A stretch of DNA of 64,000 nucleotides from Lunularia cruciata (taxonomy: Eukaryota; Streptophyta; Marchantiopsida; Lunulariales; Lunulariaceae): contig OX419762.1 in NCBI GenBank assembly GCA_948567375.1, positions 8,252,001 to 8,316,000 of the forward strand, read 5' to 3'. Both the position numbers and the translations under genes were made by a program. The notes below the pieces were generated by a model. The model did no database searches. It saw only the letters and a list, made by a program, of their open reading frames with translations, and was not told the DNA's origin. Shown piece by piece: positions 21,558 to 31,638 of this stretch (its first letter is position 1; each line of letters starts with the position of its first letter).

Positions 21558-22010
21558 GAGTGGTGTTGGGGAGATGAGCAGGAGAGAGCTTTTGTAGAGC
21601 TCAAGGAGAAGTTGACATCTACTCCTATTTTGAGGAGACCAATCAGGGGACGACCATTTCAGGTTCACACTGATTGGAGTATGTTGGGGCTTGGAGCGGT
21701 GCTCACCCAACATGATGATGAGGAGAAGGAGTTTGTGGTGGCCTATGCTAGTCGCTCCAACAATTCAGCGGAGGCGAAGTATAGTTCATATGAAGGAGAG
21801 TGCTTGGCAGCAGTTTGGGCAGTAGCACATTTCCGATGTTACCTGTTTGGTAACCCCTTCACTCTCATCACTGATCATCAGCCACTGAAGTGGTTGATGG
21901 AGTCCGACAAGCTTTCAGGGAAGCTTGCATGATGGGCTCTGATTTTACAGGAGTATGATTTCACGGTTGTTCACAGACCTGGAGTGGTGAACCGTGATGC
22001 AAATGGGTTG
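21558..22010 (+). pseudogene. Element C RNase H
   Basis: FQVHTDWSMLGLGAVLTQ supplies the first Asp, EAKYSSYEGECLAAVWA the Glu and LITDHQPLKWLM the next Asp. The end motif (RPGVVNRDANGLSR) is intact. One in-frame TGA at 21930. Otherwise open and contiguous with RT and integrase. Confidence 0.85.
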
Positions 22011-23510
22011 AGTAGAAACCCATGTCCCAGCCAGCATGATCAGACCGGAGCACGTTGGCATGGTGAGACAGATGAGGAGATGGTGCCAGGTTGGCATGCA
22101 TTGGCCTTTTTGTGTATATTTGCAGAGACTTTGATGGTATCTCTCTCAGCGCATACAGGAGGAGTTATTGAGGTCACAGATCCAAAGAGTGAAGATATTG
22201 GTACAGTTCAGCGAGACATTCATGATGATGTCTTAGTGATGGACTATCTTTGCACTGGTGTTGTGGGTGGCACAATCGGGCCCAAGGAGAGAGACCGTGT
22301 TCTTCAGCAAGCCAGACGGTTCAGATTGGAGGGTAGACACCTTTTGCGTGTATGGGAGGATGGTAGAGTGCGAGTAGTACCACTTCCATCACAGAGACCA
22401 CAGTTGGTCCGTCATGCTCATGAGGAGCTAGGACATTTTGGAGTAAAGCGTACATATAGCTTACTTCAGACTCATTATTGGTGGCGCGGTATGCAGACCG
22501 AGGTACAACAATTTGTTGCTAGATGTGTGGTTTGTGACTGAGTTAGAGCATCATTCAATGCTCCTACGCCACAGTTACACCCATTACCTATCATGGGATT
22601 GGGTTACCGTTGGAGTTTGGACTTCACCGGACCTTTACCGCTGACTGTGAGACATCATCGGTATGTTTTGGTGATGGTGGAGTACTTCTCCAAGTGGATT
22701 GAGTTGGTGGCACTTCCTGATAAGTCTGGTGAAGGGACAGCTTACTCGTTCCTGGATCGAGTTCTTAGTCATTTTGGTGCACCAGCTGAGGTTTTGACTG
22801 ATCAGGGTACAGAGTTCTTGGGAGAGTTTCAGGTCTTGTGTGACAAGGCTTTGATTGATCATCGTACTACATCCCGAGATCACCTTGAGGCAGATGGCTT
22901 AGCAGAGAGAGTGGTTCAAATGGTGAAGAGAGGATTGCGAAAGTATGGTTTGCAGAGAGGCCACTTGGGAGATTGGGATCTCCAGTTACTTTGGTTGGCC
23001 ATGGGCTATCGGTTCAGCCGGCAAGCCTCCTTAGCATCCTTCTCTCCATACTTTCTACTCTATGGACGAGATCCAGATTTACTTGCAGCCATTCGTCGAG
23101 ATGCTACTGTAGTTTTGGACTTGGATGACCCCGATGTATGGATGAGCGCATGTTCTCAACGGGTAGAGATCTTTCGGAGAGTGATGCCGATGGCTTTTGA
23201 GAACTTGGCGATTGCTCAACATAGAGATACTTTACGCTATGCTACCATTCAAGGAGGAGGTTATAGACCCTCGATCCGTCAATTTCATCCAGGCGACTAT
23301 GTATATCTACAGCAGACAACACCAACGACACTTGATGTTTCTATAGGCCGCACTATCTTGAGAGTGCGTGAGGTTTTGCCATCTGGAGTCCTTGTGTTAG
23401 AAGGACATGATGGTGTTGTTTGGAAGGATCATGTGCGCAATTGTGCGCCATGCCACCTTCCAAACATTGATGGTACTATGGACCCAAGCTTGGCACTTGT
23501 ACGTGCAGGC
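22011..23510 (+). pseudogene. Element C DDE integrase
   Basis: Zinc-binding HHCC: HAHEELGHFGVKRT and CVVC (22413-22537). A TGA follows at 22539. Catalytic core: WSLDFTGPLP (Asp 22620-22622), VLTDQGTEF (Asp 22800-22802) and ADGLAERVVQ (Glu 22905-22907). All three acidic residues are kept. After the core come SPYFLLYGRDPD and an SH3-like strand-rich part (FHPGDYVYLQQ, VREVLPSGVLVLEG) that leads straight into the PHD finger. The 346-codon piece 22593-23630 is open. The enzyme would account for the 5-bp CACCT duplication. Confidence 0.88.
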
Positions 23511-23516
23511 TTGAGG

Positions 23517-23651
23517 TGTATGTTATGTGGCTCTTCTGGTGAAGCTGCTACTATGTTAGTGTGTGATAGCTGTTCGAGAGGATGGCATATGGCATGTATG
23601 ACTCCTCCCCTCACGGTGGTTCCTCAGGGATAGTGGTTATGTCTTAGATGT
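23517..23651 (+). pseudogene. PHD finger at the integrase C-terminus of element C
   Basis: A complete C4HC3 PHD signature: CMLC, then CDSC, GWHMAC, and after a TAG at 23631 WLCLRC (last Cys codon 23649-23651). Spacing CX2C-X11-CX2C-X4-H-X2-C-X14-C-X2-C and the MTPPL..VP-G-W pattern fit canonical PHD fingers. Known: such fingers bind the histone H3 tail, often with Lys4 methylation or unmodified. There is no clear aromatic cage beyond the GW before the His, so the preferred mark cannot be predicted. Position after the integrase parallels the chromodomain of chromoviruses, so insertion-site targeting is the likely role (inference). Confidence 0.88.
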
Positions 23652-23824
23652 ACTTGACCTATAGCTAGTTCATTCTTTATATGGTATAGATTGCAGACAG
23701 GCGACTAACGATGGGGCTCCATAGCACCCGGCCTCCTGATCTTTGCCCATTAGAGGGTATACCATATACTTAGAGTAGATGGCTATCTGGAGTTAGAGGG
23801 ACCTAACCGCCAGCTAGGGAGGCG
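23652..23824 (+). other. 3' untranslated part of element C with possible polypurine tract
   Basis: No coding potential. The purine-rich CTAGGGAGGCGA at 23814-23825 lies directly before TGTGGCAC, where repeat X begins. If it is the polypurine tract, the real 3' LTR starts with X. Confidence 0.4.
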
Positions 23825-23931
23825 ATTGTGGCACTTTAGAGTCTATGTATGACTTATGTGTGAGTTGTGCTTTTATAGTGTATGATGTTGACAGTGATGT
23901 ATGTTGTGTAGCGATGTATATACGCACGACA
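23825..23931 (+). repeat. Repeat X, first copy
   Basis: 107 bp, identical to 24381-24487 except one T/C difference. It lies between the polypurine-like tract and the 3' L repeat, separated from the latter by GC, giving the palindrome ACAGCTGT at the X-L junction. Confidence 0.9.
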
Positions 23932-23933
23932 GC

Positions 23934-24381
23934 TGTTACGCCATTTGTAGTTCCGCATCTAGATGCTCGGACACTGGAGTTCCAGTGATGGTAGTTAGAG
24001 TTATTCTAGCAGTTCTCAGGGACTACTTTCCGACGGTTAGATTTCGTGTTCGGGGTACTGACTTCACGGTGGGGCCCACCGTCACTTTGCACCGTTTGCA
24101 CCGTCGAGTGTGCCGTCAGCGGGACCGTTAGGGTTTCAGGGCTAGCTCGAGTCCAGGGGGTATAGTTTCGAAGTGAGCTCCAGAGAGCTCACTTCTCTGA
24201 TGTTGAGCCTTCGAGTTCCTGGCTATGGTGGACAGAGGCTGGCGAGCGTCACCTGGATTCTCTATGCTTGAGTGGGTGTGGCTTGACTGTAATCAGTGCC
24301 CAGTTGTTGGCAGTTTATAGAGTGACAGATCAAGTACTGATCTGAGTTGAGTTGAGTTGAGAATGTTAAGCAATCTGATTA
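23934..24381 (+). repeat. 3' terminal repeat L of element C
   Basis: Starts TGTTACGCC and matches 14582-15026. It keeps the 11-bp hairpin (24170-24195). It is followed directly by the second X copy, not by target DNA. Confidence 0.9.
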
Positions 24382-24487
24382 TTGTGGCACTTTAGAGTCT
24401 ATGTATGACTTATGTGTGAGTTGTGCTTTTATAGTGTATGATGTTGACAGCGATGTATGTTGTGTAGCGATGTATATACGCACGACA
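24381..24487 (+). repeat. Repeat X, second copy, right end of element C
   Basis: 107 bp ending CACGACA, followed by the target duplication CACCT (24488-24492) and element A's RT frame. Its near-identity to 23825-23931 shows a recent common origin. Confidence 0.9.
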
Positions 24488-25260
24488 CACCTGATCAAGG
24501 TCTTGCAATGCTTGAATGAAGCAAATGCATCACTCAACCCAGAGAAGTGCATTTTTGGTTATGAAGAAGGTTTACTTTTAGGGCACATCATCTCCAAGGA
24601 TGGAATAGCAGTTGACCTTGAGAAGGTGAGGAAAATCTTAGACTTTCCATTCCTTTCAAGCTTGACAAAGTTACACCAATTCTTGGGGATGGTTGAGTAC
24701 TATAGGAGGTTCATCTTCTAATTTTTCATCAAGGCTTATGCATTGACCATCTACATGAAGAAAGGTGTAGAATACATTGTGATTTTGGAGGACAAGGAGG
24801 CTCTCAAAGCTTTTGAGGAGCTCAAGCAATCTCTTGTTGTAGCTCCAATTCTTACTAAACCTGATTGGAGTAAGCCTTTCAGCCTCTACACTAATGCTTC
24901 CAATGTAGCTATAGGATGCACTCTTAGTTAATTATACCAAGATATGCATGATCATCCAATAGCTTATGCTAGTAGGCAAATGGTTTCAGCAAAAAAGAAC
25001 TACTTTGTCACGGAAAGAGAAGGATTGGTAGTGATCTTTGTTTCAAGAAGTTTAGACACTACTTGATCGGAGGGAAAGCCACCATTGTCATGGATCACAA
25101 GGCTTTGAAGTACATCTTCAACAAGCCTAATGTGGAAGGGAAGCTTGCAAGGTGGATGATACTCTTGTCTAAGTATGACTACACCATTGAGGATAGGCTA
25201 CACTTTGCATTGATACTAAGGCTTTGCTTTTCAGTTCCATGGTACTGTCAACACTATATT
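24488..25260 (+). pseudogene. Element A RT C-terminus and RNase H
   Basis: Resumes element A's frame with HLIKVLQCLNEANASLNPEK and then GHIISKDGIAVDLEKV and FLGMVEYYRRFI. RNase H follows: PFSLYTNASNVAIGCTLS (first Asp changed to Asn), HPIAYASRQMVSAKKNYFVT, a frameshift near 25,045, then TIVMDHKALKYIF and ARWMILLSKYDYTIE. Similarity fades after about 25,230; no integrase or LTR was seen. Confidence 0.8.
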
Positions 25261-26610
25261 TCATTGCTTATCTATAAAGGTATTAAAGGTAATAATTTTT
25301 ATTTTACTAGTTCATAGTTGGTTTACTCGAGATAGTCTACTTGAGATAGCATGTGTTATTTTTAATTTACTAATTTTTAATTTAATTTAGATAGAAATCA
25401 TACTATATGCATTATTCTATAGAAAACACTAAAACACTAGTTGATACAATCCATAATAAGATAATCACATCAATTGATGCTTCTTTGGATATTCCTTTAG
25501 TTATGTAGATTATATGATTATAATAACCCAAAATATCTTTCAAATATATTAACTGTAATAGTGCAAATTTCTCGTATTGAATATTTCGTATATCAATGCT
25601 ATTAGCCTCTTCTACCTTTTGCGTTTTATTTATCCTTGAATAGTTTCATGGGATCTTCCCATCCTCCTTCTCATCCTCCGCGTTTTACTTTTACTTGTTT
25701 ACCCCTTTACTCCAGTAAAGGTCGAAGAACTCAGCAATGGATGTCACTTAGCTTACACAGTTCAGCCGAATGCTCCGTGTAGGCTTTGATGTGGTTCCGG
25801 ACTTTCAACTAAATGCTCTTAGCGATGCTTGTAAATAAGTATTATCTTTGAATTTATCTCAGTACTCATCATACTGATTTACATTATTCATAAATCTCAT
25901 TGGAACGAAATATTTCCTTTTCTTTATTTTAACTAATCTACTAATACTACTATTAATATTTAAAGTAACAAGTGTATCTGTATGTGTTCCTTCCGATCCT
26001 TTCCTTGATCCAATATGGTCAGCAAATAATTTAGCACATTCTTTGCTATTAGAATGGGACCCTGATGCACAAGGTGATTTTACGGGTTATATCAACAATA
26101 CCTACATTATTTATTGGTTTTGTAGGATTTTTATTTGACCAAGATAAATGGAACACTGATTCTTTTTCTTTTTGGCTTGCTTTCATTTCCATCTTTAGGA
26201 TCACCATGAAGAGATCTACCAACATAAATTGGATTTTTTTTAAATGAGACTCTGTTCAACTTGGAATATGATCATGAAATGAAATACCCACTGAGACCTA
26301 AATCTCTCCAGTATTCAAGTATAGTTCAAATTTCACCAAAGAAGAGAAGGTAAAACGCAATTACATCCATTATGTTTTACTTTTAGGTATAAAATCTCAA
26401 AAAAGTCACTTTAAAAGAACATCACCTAGGGATGAAATCACATAGAGACTTGTTGTACTTTGAATTATATTTTAAAATTGACCAAATTATGCTTTGAAAG
26501 TTTAATATCAAGATGGGACATTATACTTGTTAGGTACAATTTCTTTATCTATTGTATTTTTATACCTATGTTCTTATTATACAAATGGACTTATATATCG
26601 TAGATTATGG

Positions 26611-26676
<66 letters not shown>

Positions 26677-27420
26677 CACTTATTATACTTAGATATTAAT
26701 CAACATGAAAAGTAAAATTGAGACATGGATGTAAATAATATTAGAAATATCAAAGTATTGTAAATAGAATAATACTTATATAAAAGTCCTTCTATGATCT
26801 TTTATAAATATTGACGGGTATTCTAAACTTTAACAATGGACTTTTTGCATTAGAATTGAGGTATTTGACTTGAACCTAAGCTTTCCTCATTACCCTAAGA
26901 TCACTCAAATGTAGATCCATCATAAAGCTTTACTCCTCTCCCACGAATCAAAGGTTATTTGAAGAATCAAAAGAGAATAATGGAGTGAAAAACAATAAAA
27001 TTGTAAGTGTGACGATTTAGGACAGTTTCTTTTTCTTGTTTCCAAATCATGTAAGTGGCAAGAATCTGAGACTTTAAAATCATTTGAGTAGTGAGAATCT
27101 CTCTGTTCTCAAGAAATTCCTCTTCTTAATAGATATCTAGTTTCAAACGTACATATTTGATCATGACTTCCCAAAATTGAATATTCGACTTGTGAATACA
27201 TGATATTTGAGATGTTTAAAATGAACATTGGAGTTAAGAGATTATACATTTTAAATTCGATATTGGACATTGACTCAAAAATATAGTGCATTTGAACTTC
27301 AATATTAGAGATTTGATCTGAAATTTTATGTCATTAAATTGCAATATTCAAATTTTGATTTTAGTATTGGACCCCAAGTTGAAAAAATGTATAAAATTTA
27401 TTATGAATAAAATATATCAT
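25261..27420. other. AT-rich non-genic DNA
   Basis: No convincing gene. 25,720-25,900 resembles 30,640-30,800 in short blocks (shared strings around ATGCTC..GTAGG and TAAATAAGTATTATCTTTGAA), so a fragment of the duplicated SERAC1-region sequence lies here too. A TA microsatellite is at 26612-26674. Confidence 0.5.
26612..26674. repeat. TA dinucleotide microsatellite
   Basis: About 31 TA units in a row within AT-rich DNA. The frame across it is an artefact. Confidence 0.95.
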
Positions 27421-28537
27421 ACTTTTAATCATTAAGAACTTCATCAAAATTAATTTAATTTTATTATTATTTTAGTTTATAAATTAGTAACTAGAATCCC
27501 TCACACCTTAAGTTGATCAGTTCAATATGTTTAGCCTCCCAGTGAACTTTACAAAAGAAAACTAGACGTTGAGCTACTAGAGAAGTAAACCTGTAAGCTC
27601 AATTTAGGTTGGAACTTATCATATATCCACACCATTTTGCAGATACGCGCTTGCTCCTAAAAATTAATTACCTAAATTACCATATCTTCTACTGTCTCCG
27701 TGTCCATCTCGGTGTTGTCCCAGAAGTCTCACCCATTCTGAGCTCACCCTCAAAAAGGGATATCGAGAGAGTATTTGATATCAACTGTCTAATACAGTTC
27801 ATCGTACAACTCTTGTTCGTAAATCTGTCACTTCATTTTGGTAAGATCCTAAACACACATCCTTTGTCCTAAACTAACCATACAGAAGAGGACTTAGTAA
27901 GTATATTTCAAGAAGCCAAAACTTAGGTTATCAATCCATATAAAATGTTTGCCTAAACTAATTAGATCAAACAAAGAAAACAGTCAACCAATGGTTTCCC
28001 AACTTTTTATTTATCTATCGCCTGGGGTATCAAGGAAAGCTGATGCACAAGGTTGAAAAAGAAATTTTTCTTTGTGTCCAATCTAAACTTTAAAATAACG
28101 GGAGAACGAGGAACATAGAAAACGTTTACAAACTCCTGCCATCATCACGTTGGTCCACACCCTAACATGATATGAAAAAAGATAATGATCAAGCCAATCT
28201 TTAGTTGAAGTCTGAACGGCCTCCTTAACATGGAATCCTCGTCAAAATCCTGATCTCTAGTATACAGCAACGAGTACCCTAAAACTCTCATAGCGCCGTG
28301 TGCTTCATAATACCTTTGAATAGTCATATTGGGGCGCAAATGGGAGTCGTCGAAAGGTTTTCTTGTTCACGTCCCCTTCAAACTGTCAATACAACTCCTG
28401 AGGAAACCCAGGGCAACCCCTGCCAGCACCTGGCAACGGTTCTGCTATTTAGCAACGTGAAGTCCTTGTGGGAGCTGAACGCGACCTCTATCCCCAGATC
28501 TTCAGTCAGGTCAAACTATCATTGATCTGACCCTGAG

Positions 28538-29620
28538 CTATGGCGTTCTCCTCCTAGTTTTTCGGCGGGAAATCTCCGGACACAATCTATCAACGAACCA
28601 GAGGAGCTTCGTGTAGATTGCATCGGTCCTATTTCGGGGGCGAGTGACGGTGAAATGGTGTGCCTTAGCAGTATAGTAGTGATCGGTATCATATCGGCAC
28701 GATCCTTCCTCAGCGACGATTTTATTGAACCCCTACAACCAACGGATACAAAGTCAGTTGAATGAATTTATGGAAAATTCATACTGAAGGATGTGTAATC
28801 AACTGTGACTTGAACTCACCCATTTGGATGTCGTCCAAGCCTCGCAAACTGTGTACGTTTCTACAGTGTCTTTGCGCCACTTCTGAAATTTGCTGTTCAA
28901 TCTTGCTGAATCCTTGCTCAGTGTGCTGAAATAACTCATGATCGGGGATGTCGTGTTACCGTTGGCTTTTTGAGCTTTCTCTATAAATTCAGTCAATCTG
29001 GTGCCGGCTTGAGGAGTGGAATAGAAGAAAACACCCTTTACATTCTCCAGAAACTTTTCAACGCGATGAAATTCTCCTCCTTTCTTAGGCCCATTCTTCT
29101 CAAACTCCCTCTTCAACTGATTGGCCTCCTTCTGTGCTGTTAGGAGTAGATTCTTGATCACAAGACCACCTATAGAGTGCCCCACCAGAATGACTGGACA
29201 AGCTTGTCCTATTCCATGATTCTCCGCTCCCACTAGGAGTTCATTGTATTGATTTTCTGCAATATTGCTCATGTCAAGCGTTCCTCGTCTGCCAGTCTGC
29301 TTAGTTGAAGCATCGTACGCAACTGAATATATCCTTGCTCCGTCCACGTCTTGGCCAAGCCATTCGCTGGGCCAGCACACCGATTTTTCTTCTGCTTCTG
29401 TTGCATCCGGGTCATCCCGTTTGAAATCTGACTTGGACAAAGTCATCCAAGATTTCCAGTAAGCTTTGTGACCTCCGTCTTCTTGAAGACCATGGAAGAA
29501 TATAATGTCCACTTTCGGTGTCCCTCCACATTCATGGAGCAAAAAGAGAGAATTACTGAGCTGCCAATTCAGAACGGAGCTGTTGTTAATCCCCTCTCTG
29601 AAGACAGAAATGCCGCTCAA
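28538..29620 (-). CDS. SERAC1-like serine hydrolase (alpha/beta hydrolase), two visible exons
   Basis: Exon 29620-28820 and exon 28732-28538 are joined by an 87-bp GT-AG intron (donor GTGAGT, acceptor TTGTAG), in phase. Exon 1 has VDIIFFHGLQ (oxyanion-hole strand), CWPSEWLGQD, ARIYSVAYDAS, then VILVGHSIGGLVIK with the nucleophile Ser at 29176-29174, and VKGVFFYSTPQAGTRL. Exon 2 has IVAEEGSCRYD and HHFTVTRP with the expected catalytic His (codon near 28657-28655), then 35 more residues to a TAG. The family includes SERAC1 and PGAP1-like lipases, some with phospholipid-remodelling roles. The real start is not visible: 29620 is only the frame limit, and a pyrimidine-rich CAG near 29600 may be an acceptor from an upstream exon. 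It is short (about 330 residues) compared with full SERAC1 proteins. No stop or frameshift is seen, so it may be functional. Confidence 0.7.
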
Positions 29621-29725
29621 AGCGTACTAGAGCTCTATTTTGCAGCCAGATATTTTTTATTGTCCGGTGTTTAATGCACACCTTTTCGATGTAGGTCGGT
29701 CTTGGATCGATAGCAGAGGATGTAG

Positions 29726-30500
29726 ATGACTCGCCCTGACCACGAGCGCCTGCATGAGACAACCAATATCTTAAATTTGACCTGCAACCTTCACTTACAC
29801 ATGTACAACTGCTTGATCACAAGGCATCTGATAACTCCACTTCAACCAGTTCATCTTCCGCTCAGAGATGTACAAGACAATTTGTGTTATGTCACTCGAA
29901 TCCTCATCCTTTAGGTCCAATCTACTCGAGTTGGTAGTAAGATCCACAAACTGAAGTCGTCCCGTACAGAGGTTCTGATGCCCTGGAGATCGAATGCAGG
30001 AAAGTAGCACCTGGATCCGACTTACGAGAAAAAATTCCATCCATTTTACAAGGCCTGAGATTCCAGAACGCCGGTCGACACTTCAAACAGGTTGAGTTCG
30101 TCACAAGATTTGATTTCTCGATTGCAGTAATTCCGGATCTCCAATTCCTGATTGCTGAACATTGGCCAACATGAAGGTCGAAAAATTGAGCACTTCCATG
30201 GAAGAAACATTGTGACAAGTCACTGAGCAGGTGTGTCTTGAAAGTATTGGCTGAAGTCACTAAAAATGTTCGTGCGGGCTGATATTAATTTACTCTAAAT
30301 GTCCTTATAGTTGGAATATATATTTTTCAGGCTACAGGATGCTCCTCCGTGTTTCAGACTTTGAGGTATCAGTAGTCTTTGCAGCGATCCCCACGAAGTT
30401 TCTGGCTACTTCTGTGTGGTCGACGCAGCAAACGGACCAGTGGGAATATTTAGCTCGCTTGGGAAGTCAGCTACCTGGTTCGAGCCAGATATGAGTCTGA
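29726..30500. other. Conserved sequence upstream of the SERAC1-like gene
   Basis: Present again, inverted, at 52,300-53,060. Open stretches on the plus strand (SILQGLRFQNAGRHFKQVEF, FSIAVIPDLQFLIAEHWP near 30,030-30,180; MLLRVSDF..VSVVFAAIP near 30,340-30,400) keep their reading in the other copy with conservative changes. It may be an upstream exon region or a divergent gene fragment. I do not recognise the protein. Confidence 0.35.
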
Positions 30501-30859
30501 GGTTGGATGCACTGTGGGTTTAGTGTGGATCATGCAATTCGAAGCCTGGTTATCTCCACAATCAGCAAAGCCAAAGGTAAACTATCCCCACGAGAAACAT
30601 ACTCACATACACAATATGGAGTCAAATTCATTCGTTATGATCGCCTTAGTTTCCAGCCAAATGCTTCGAGTAGGTTGTGTCTCCCGACTCTCAACGAAAT
30701 GCTATTATCAATGCTCGTAAACGAGGATTGTAAATAAGAATTATCTTTGAAACGATCTCGATTACTCGTACTGATTTTCAGAACATTAGAATTACTCCCG
30801 GTGGATGTGGATGAGACCGTACGTTTATATCTGATCCGTTTCTAGATAGAATGTGGATA

Positions 30860-31430
30860 AATGTCTAGATCCCTGACTTCATATCATTTGGGGAGGAGAG
30901 GAGAGGGAGCCGGAGAGGGAGAGAGGAGGCAACGAATGGAGAAATATTCTAGAGTTTTAGAGAGCTTACTTGTATACATCACGTGAGTGACTAATAGATT
31001 CAATTTTCAATTAGGTTCAGATGGTATCTAGAGTGAAGGCTAGGGAGAATAGAGTAGAAAATTATGAGTATTTTTAGGTTTTTTAAGGGTTTAGAGTGAT
31101 TACTTCAAGTGATTACTTTCAAGGAGAGTGATGGATTGAGAATTTCATTTCCAATTTTGTTGTCATCGTGCTCGAGTTCTATGGGAACTTACTTTGAAAA
31201 TTTTTAAGATGGAAATTGAAAGTGAGTAGAATTTATAGTCTTTAGAGTTAGGAGATATTGTATTTACTTTGTGTGAGTTGAGATGTGAAGGATTGTGGTT
31301 TTGCAGGTATAGGAAGATGTGGAGAAAAGCATGGTGTGTTACGGTTGTTATTCTTGTACTAGCCATGGTTACACTTCCTCATGTGGGGTTGTCTAGAGCA
31401 ACTCAGGATACACCATACCCGATGTGTCAT
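30860..31430. other. No recognisable gene
   Basis: Includes a purine-rich tract (about 30,890-30,950, GGAGAGG repeats). The short frame at 31269-31493 starts with a hydrophobic stretch but has no support. Confidence 0.4.
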
Positions 31431-31435
31431 CGACG

Positions 31436-31638
31436 CTTTATTTCGCAAAGGGTAAAGACCAATGTGAGAAGGATGCACAAGGACTATGATTAGACCACTT
31501 GGGATGCTCATGTGAGGCAAGCGACCACATAGATAGCTTTATTTTTGCAAAGAGTAAAGACCAATGTGAGAAGGATACACAAGGACTATGATTAGACCAC
31601 TTGGGATGCTCATGTGAGACAAGCGAACACGTAGATAG
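31436..31638 (+). repeat. Tandem duplication, about 101 bp, two copies
   Basis: 31436-31536 and 31537-31638 are nearly the same: both run from CTTTATTT through AAGACCAATGTGAGAAGGAT and end with GTAGATAG or ATAGATAG. They differ at about eight positions. Confidence 0.85.

Larger units (their letters stand above)
14579..24487 (+). mobile_element. Element C: Ty3/gypsy retrotransposon carrying a DNA methyltransferase and a PHD finger
   Basis: 9,909 bp, inserted in element A's RT with a CACCT duplication. Order: terminal repeat L (14579-15026), leader, one reading frame from about 16.3 to 23.65 kb coding for capsid, two CCHC knuckles, protease, cytosine-C5 methyltransferase, RT, RNase H, DDE integrase and a PHD finger, then repeats X, L and X. 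The frame has 14 stops and no clear frameshift after about 16.4 kb. The two L copies differ at about eleven of 445 positions, so the insertion is fairly recent. Base composition is visibly richer in G and C than the flanking DNA. RT and integrase order (RT-RH-IN) place it in Ty3/gypsy. It is defective in this copy. Confidence 0.9.
7480..25260 (+). mobile_element. Ty3/gypsy element A, split by two nested insertions
   Basis: Three separated blocks join into one plus-strand pol region. The protease and N-terminal reverse transcriptase lie at about 7480-8803, a 42-codon middle part at 14453-14578, and the C-terminal reverse transcriptase and RNase H at 24488-25260. The first gap is element B1 (8804-14452), the second element C (14579-24487). 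The RT motifs run through both gaps: FGLCN before B1, NAP..FQ after it, GSKEEHL before C and HLIKVLQCLNEA after it. Both gaps have 5-bp duplications. No LTR or integrase was recognised, so the outer ends are unknown. It is the oldest layer of this nest. Confidence 0.85.
27430..30500. repeat. Segmental duplication, copy 1 (SERAC1-like region)
   Basis: Collinear similarity to 47,270-49,390 covers the gene and at least 1 kb of flank on its 3' side, with shared strings around ATATATCCACACC, TACGCGCTTGCTCC and CACGTCCCCTTCA. The part 29,760-30,480 is matched in inverted orientation by 52,300-53,060. Copy 1 keeps a readable gene; copy 2 does not. Confidence 0.75.

Noticed and set aside
16851-23633. 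The stops as programmed readthrough or U-to-C RNA editing sites
   Set aside because: Fourteen stops in one polyprotein is far beyond known readthrough, and U-to-C editing is known from organelles, not nuclear retroelements. Deamination explains them with fewer assumptions. cDNA would decide.
14579-24487. Element C as a tyrosine-recombinase (DIRS/Ngaro-type) retrotransposon because of split repeats
   Set aside because: It encodes an HHCC/DDE integrase with all three acidic residues, has a 5-bp target duplication and no recombinase domain.
26527-26715. ORF with a Tyr-Ile repeat
   Set aside because: Translation of the TA microsatellite.
29265-29674. Plus-strand ORFs over the SERAC1-like exon
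   Set aside because: Antisense shadows of the hydrolase exon.
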